Both the position numbers and the translations under genes were made by a program. The notes under the pieces were generated by a model that worked only from the letters and a program-made list of their open reading frames with translations, was not told where the DNA came from and searched no databases. From positions 1 to 36,514 of the forward strand of contig JAKFXG010000023.1 in the NCBI GenBank assembly GCA_021731495.1: DNA of 36,514 nucleotides. The letters run 5' to 3'. The stretch is from Candidatus Parcubacteria bacterium (GTDB lineage: Bacteria > Patescibacteriota > Minisyncoccia > Phycocordibacterales > Phycocordibacteraceae). How positions within the stretch are numbered: the stretch's first letter is position 1; every line of letters begins with the position of its first letter. Below are positions 32,468 through 36,514 of this stretch, in pieces.

Positions 32468-33864
32468 TGTTCGATAAAGCGTAGGAGGAGTCGTACCGGT
32501 GCGCCCGCGGCTCCCGGGGATAGTTCATCACCCGAGGCGGAGGTCATCCGAGGAGCTATGTCGAGATGCGCCCACGGGCAGTCGAGCTCCTTCGCAAATT
32601 GCCAAAGGAACATGCCCCCGTCAATTGCACCGCCGTAACGGCTTGTGGAACCTCCTGGAACGTTCTTTATGTCGGCAAACTCTCCTTTTACACGATCTTC
32701 ATATTCGTCCCAAAGCGGCAATCGCCAAATGTAATCACCCGACACTTCCGCGTCGCGAGAAAGCGTTTCCGCAAGAGCATCATCGCGCGTTAGCAGTGCG
32801 CTCGCATGGAGCCCGAGCGCCGAGACTGCTGCACCCGTTAACGTTGCAATGTCCAGAACGACCGATGGTTTAAAACGTTTTGCATAGGTAAGTGCGTCCG
32901 CAAGAATGAGCCGACCCTCGGCATCGGTGTCGAGGACTTCAATAGTCTTCCCTGAAAGCGATTTCAAAATGTCACCAGGACGGTATGCTTGATTTCCGGG
33001 CATATTTTCAACGGAGGGAATAAGACCGACCACATTCCGTTTCAGTTTCAGTCGTGCGGCGAGTGCTACAGCGTGGATAACGGAAGCGGCGCCCGACATG
33101 TCCATATGCATTTCATAAATGCCGCTCGTCGGCTTTAGATTGAGTCCGCCGCTATCGAAGGTAACGCCCTTACCCGCCAGAACCATTGGGGCGCCCTTCC
33201 CTCCTTTGTATTCAAGGATCGTGAACGTTGGTGCTTCGGTCGAGCCTTTCGCGACGCCAAGGATTGCGCCCATGCCGAGTCGCGCCATTTCCTTCTTACC
33301 AAGCACGGTAACTTTGACCGGCAAGCCTTTCGTCGCGTCTTTTGCTGCTTGCGCGAGCGTGGTTGGCGTGATGTCGCCACCAGGCGTATTTGAAAGTATG
33401 CGGCAGGCATTCACTGCATCCCCGATTATGGCGCCCTGCGCAAATCCCTTTTGCATATCCTTTGGAGTATCACCGCATATCAGAACTTCCTCCACGTTGT
33501 CCCACCCGTTTTTTGGTTTAGTTTTAAACATCGTAAATTCAAAATCTGCCATGGTGAAGTTCTCGGCGATGCGTGAGCCGAGCTCGGGGAGCGTCATGGC
33601 ATCCATCTGCGGAAAGGGCGACTCACTCATCTGCACGGCGATGTTTCGGCACTTTTGTTTTTTCGCCTCACGAATAATCGTGCGGCAGATGAGCAGGAAC
33701 TTTCTACGCGTCACGTCTGTACGTGGGCCCGTGCCTATCTCAAGCCAGGTGACACCGGAATCTCTCACTTGCCGACGAGCACTCTTTGGTTCTTCCGTGA
33801 GGCGAATACGCACGTACTTTTTCGGTGCGTTTTCAATGCCTTCTTTTTTGAAAGTAAATTTCAT
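32455..33864 (-). CDS. M17 leucyl aminopeptidase family
   Basis: VLAGKGVTFDSGGLNLKP; NTDAEGRLILADAL-type motif (VLDTDAEGRLILADALTYA). Confidence 0.95.
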   Translation of the reverse strand: MKFTFKKEGIENAPKKYVRIRLTEEPKSARRQVRDSGVTWLEIGTGPRTDVTRRKFLLICRTIIREAKKQKCRNIAVQMSESPFPQMDAMTLPELGSRIAENFTMADFEFTMFKTKPKNGWDNVEEVLICGDTPKDMQKGFAQGAIIGDAVNACRILSNTPGGDITPTTLAQAAKDATKGLPVKVTVLGKKEMARLGMGAILGVAKGSTEAPTFTILEYKGGKGAPMVLAGKGVTFDSGGLNLKPTSGIYEMHMDMSGAASVIHAVALAARLKLKRNVVGLIPSVENMPGNQAYRPGDILKSLSGKTIEVLDTDAEGRLILADALTYAKRFKPSVVLDIATLTGAAVSALGLHASALLTRDDALAETLSRDAEVSGDYIWRLPLWDEYEDRVKGEFADIKNVPGGSTSRYGGAIDGGMFLWQFAKELDCPWAHLDIAPRMTSASGDELSPGAAGAPVRLLLRFIEQWTS

Positions 33865-33869
33865 TGCGA

Positions 33870-35195
33870 TTAATCGTTCTTGGTGGACTCCCCTGTTGAG
33901 AGAAGAATATCAATGCGATTGAGGTCGCGTGGAAAAGCGGAAGCTTCCTTTACGTTCGCGAGCCCGAGCATTTTTTGAGTGAGACGTTCAAGGCCGGTGG
34001 AGCATCCGCCGTGGGGTGGCATACCATACTTAAACGCCTGGAGGTAAAACGCGAATTTCTTTGGGTCCATGCCTCGTTCTTCAATGCGCCGTACCATGTC
34101 TTCATAGTTATGGATACGCTGTGCCCCGCTATTGATTTCAAGTCCGCGGAAGAGGAGGTCAAATCCGCGCGAGAGCGTCGCATCCTCAGACATTGTGTAG
34201 AAAGCACGAGAGCTGGTCGGATAGCGTGTGATGAATACGAAATCCGAGTCATGTTCTTTAAGCGCCCATTCGCATATGGCGCGCTCATGCTCCGGGGTCA
34301 TGTCGTCTTCGGGAGCAACGCCAAGTGTTGCATGCGCTTCCGCGAGGGTGAGTACGGGGAATTTCTTTCCGAGATGCGGTACTTCAGCGCCGAGACGTGC
34401 GAATTCGGGCGCGTGTTTCCGCCTCACTTCCTCGACGACATCGCGGATAACGGTTTCGAGCACCTGCATGACGTCAGACTCGTTGTTGATGAACCCCATC
34501 TCGAAGTCCATCTGAGTAAGTTCGGAGAGGTGCCGCGTCGTCGCGCTTTTCTCCGCGCGGAATATTTTCGCGACAGTAAAGACCCTCTCAAAGGCCCCGA
34601 CCATAATTTGTTTATAGAGCTGGGGCGACGTCGCAAGGTACGCGGTTTGGTCATAATAGTAGCCAACCTTAAAAACGGCCGCGCCGCCCTCGGCATCCCC
34701 TCCCACGAGCGCGGGAGCAACAAACTCAATCATCTCTTGCCTCTTGAGCGAGTTGCGATAGGCGTCAAGAATGGTCGCTTGTACGCTGAATATGTCGCGA
34801 TCGCGGGAGCTACGGAGAGTGAACGGACGATAATCAAATCGCGTGTCTATATTTAAATCCGTGTCTTTTTCAAAAGGAAGTTCGTGCGCGGCAGAAAGTA
34901 TTTCAATCATTTTTACTTCGAGTTCAATGTCACCATTTTGCTTTCCCGCCTGCACATTCTTCTCGGGACGCTTATTGACAACGCCTTCTGTCCGCACGAC
35001 AAATTCCTGGCGAGTTTCTTTTGCGGTGGCAAGCGCTTCGCTCCCTGGAAGCACAACTCCCTGGACCAGACCGCTTCGGTCGCGAAAATCGAAAAAGACC
35101 ATCTTCCCCTGATCGCGCCGCACGTCCACCCAGCCTGAAATGCTGACGGTTTCGCCAACCTTCTCCCCCAATTCCCCAATGAGTGTGCGTGACAT
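33870..35195 (-). CDS. aspS: Aspartyl-tRNA synthetase, archaeal-type / possibly non-discriminating
   Basis: ISGWVDVRRDQGKMVFFDFRDRSGLVQGV; TSPQLYKQ; GGCSTGLERLTQKMLGLANVKEASAFPRDLNR; no bacterial GAD insertion by length (about 441 aa). Confidence 0.9.
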   Translation of the reverse strand: MSRTLIGELGEKVGETVSISGWVDVRRDQGKMVFFDFRDRSGLVQGVVLPGSEALATAKETRQEFVVRTEGVVNKRPEKNVQAGKQNGDIELEVKMIEILSAAHELPFEKDTDLNIDTRFDYRPFTLRSSRDRDIFSVQATILDAYRNSLKRQEMIEFVAPALVGGDAEGGAAVFKVGYYYDQTAYLATSPQLYKQIMVGAFERVFTVAKIFRAEKSATTRHLSELTQMDFEMGFINNESDVMQVLETVIRDVVEEVRRKHAPEFARLGAEVPHLGKKFPVLTLAEAHATLGVAPEDDMTPEHERAICEWALKEHDSDFVFITRYPTSSRAFYTMSEDATLSRGFDLLFRGLEINSGAQRIHNYEDMVRRIEERGMDPKKFAFYLQAFKYGMPPHGGCSTGLERLTQKMLGLANVKEASAFPRDLNRIDILLSTGESTKND

Positions 35196-35202
35196 ATATA
35201 GA

Positions 35203-36426
35203 TTATGCCACAGTCGCGCCAATTATGTTCCTTCGAAAGTGAAGGAGAACAAGAAGTCCCGCGAGAACGAATACTGCCATGGCGAGAATGGCGATGCGGT
35301 ACGAAAAGCCACTTGCACCGCCGAGCACTATAATCATTCCCCAAACCAGCGGGCCGATAAAGGTGGCAAAGCGTTCGGCAAGAGTGTAAAAGGAAAAGCC
35401 GAATGCCATATCTTCCTTAGGGAGAAGCATACTTAGATATGCTCGGGATACGGCAAACAGCGAGCCGATCAAGAGCCCAACGGGAACAGTAAGAATGGCA
35501 AATAAAGTAAATGTCGGCGCAAGAGCAAGGAGCGGAAGTGCGATGAGCCAGCCGATTAGAATTATCTTAAGGGTTTTTAAAGCCCCCGCCCGGTCTGCAA
35601 TCCAGCCGAAGACAACACCCCCAATCGCCGACATCACCAGGATCCCTACAAGGAGAAGTGACTTCGTGGCGTCCGGTGTCGCAAAAACACGCTCCAAGAC
35701 GATCGCGTAATTATTGCTGATGGTAAGGAGCGCATCATTGAAAAGGAAGAACGCGATAAGCATTGGCGTGGCAACGGAAAAGGCAAAAAATCCGCGGGAT
35801 CTTTTGATATATGACTTAGCATCGCTCATGAGCTCAGAAAATTGTACTGCTCCCAAAGATATGCGGGATTCTTTATAAAAGATCATCATTGGCAGCGCGA
35901 GAATAAAAAATCCGATCAAGGCTGGGAATAGAGGACCGAGACGTGTTCCGGCAAGAGACAGGGTTGCTACGATCCCGATAACTTGCCCGGCAGCATTTGC
36001 AAATTGCCCGATACCCGACGCGCGCGCCCGATGGTTTTCATCGGCGATCTCGGCGAGCATTGGGTTGTAAAATACGAATGCAAGTTGATAGAAGTACTGG
36101 CCAATAAGAAAGAGTATCGCGACCGAAACTACGTTCTCGATACCGCCATAAGCGAGCCATACGGCCAGGCTGTATGCGACGAACGTCCCGATGGTAGCGA
36201 GGTTGAGAAAAAATTTCTTTCCGCCATTGCGGTCGGTCTGTGCCGCAAGCATTGGAGCGGAAAAAAGCAGCATGACCGTCGCGATGGCGAAGATTGCGTT
36301 GTACCAAAAATCAGAGAGTCCCCCATCAATCACTAGCCACTGCGCAAAATAGAGGAGAAAATTGACATAGATAATTGAGTTTGCGAAGTCGTAGAGAGAC
36401 CAGAGAAATAAGTTTTTCTTGTTCAC
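35203..36426 (-). CDS. MFS transporter, UMF1/Atg22-like
   Basis: FLWSLYDFANSIIYVNFLLYFAQW; about 12 TM; GTG start. Confidence 0.85.
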   Translation of the reverse strand: MNKKNLFLWSLYDFANSIIYVNFLLYFAQWLVIDGGLSDFWYNAIFAIATVMLLFSAPMLAAQTDRNGGKKFFLNLATIGTFVAYSLAVWLAYGGIENVVSVAILFLIGQYFYQLAFVFYNPMLAEIADENHRARASGIGQFANAAGQVIGIVATLSLAGTRLGPLFPALIGFFILALPMMIFYKESRISLGAVQFSELMSDAKSYIKRSRGFFAFSVATPMLIAFFLFNDALLTISNNYAIVLERVFATPDATKSLLLVGILVMSAIGGVVFGWIADRAGALKTLKIILIGWLIALPLLALAPTFTLFAILTVPVGLLIGSLFAVSRAYLSMLLPKEDMAFGFSFYTLAERFATFIGPLVWGMIIVLGGASGFSYRIAILAMAVFVLAGLLVLLHFRRNIIGATVA

Positions 36427-36514
36427 GGTTATATTTATACTACGCCGATCGCGTGGCGCACCCTCTCCATTTTTGATTCGCTTACTGCGCGTGCCTCGTG
36501 CCTCCCTCTTTCTA

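Noticed and set aside
33119-34856. Long plus-strand ORFs (33119-33922, 33975-34856) antisense to the aminopeptidase and aspS genes
   Set aside because: Shadow ORFs with no recognisable motifs.
1-36514. CRISPR array, transposase, integrase or prophage module
   Set aside because: No regularly spaced direct repeats and no ORF resembling these families; the palindromic elements are not CRISPR-like.

Overview
The window is a compact, coding-dense bacterial chromosome segment. It looks like Patescibacteria/CPR (Parcubacteria-like) from gene content, very tight operons, a 'sunset'-type small protein, and class I LysRS plus archaeal-type AspRS; this assignment is inference. Gene content: a mazE-mazF-hicB-like toxin-antitoxin operon; lysS (class I); mraZ-rsmH-ftsL-like-PBP2-murF; a nucleoside 2-deoxyribosyltransferase-like gene beside a tRNA-Glu(CTC) locus; YqeY-like, rmuC, rplU, a DEAD-box helicase, recR, dnaB, cysS, corA-like, an S41 peptidase, DUF1653-like, rplI, rpmA, LOG family, an M23 peptidase, gltX, murG, ftsW, mraY, a DacA-like protein, scpB, scpA, a leucyl aminopeptidase, aspS and a UMF1-type MFS transporter. 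The most unusual signals are intergenic. (1) Two homologous nested inverted-repeat elements (termini CATGAATCCCGTTAGA ... TCTAACGGGATGAAA) end exactly on the start codons of rplI and ftsW, and both encode a short upstream ORF starting MNPVR. (2) A roughly 215-nt structured RNA candidate with its own promoter lies upstream of rplU; it has an 11-bp closing helix and a possible H-type pseudoknot. (3) The tRNA-Glu locus has a chimeric tRNA-like second copy, many hairpins, and a 15-bp att-like direct repeat around a ~1-kb insert. (4) Many genes have a -10 hexamer only 5-9 nt before the start codon, suggesting leaderless transcription. (5) There are MraZ-box-like repeats and several other multi-branched intergenic palindromes. 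No CRISPR array, rRNA operon or transposase was seen.
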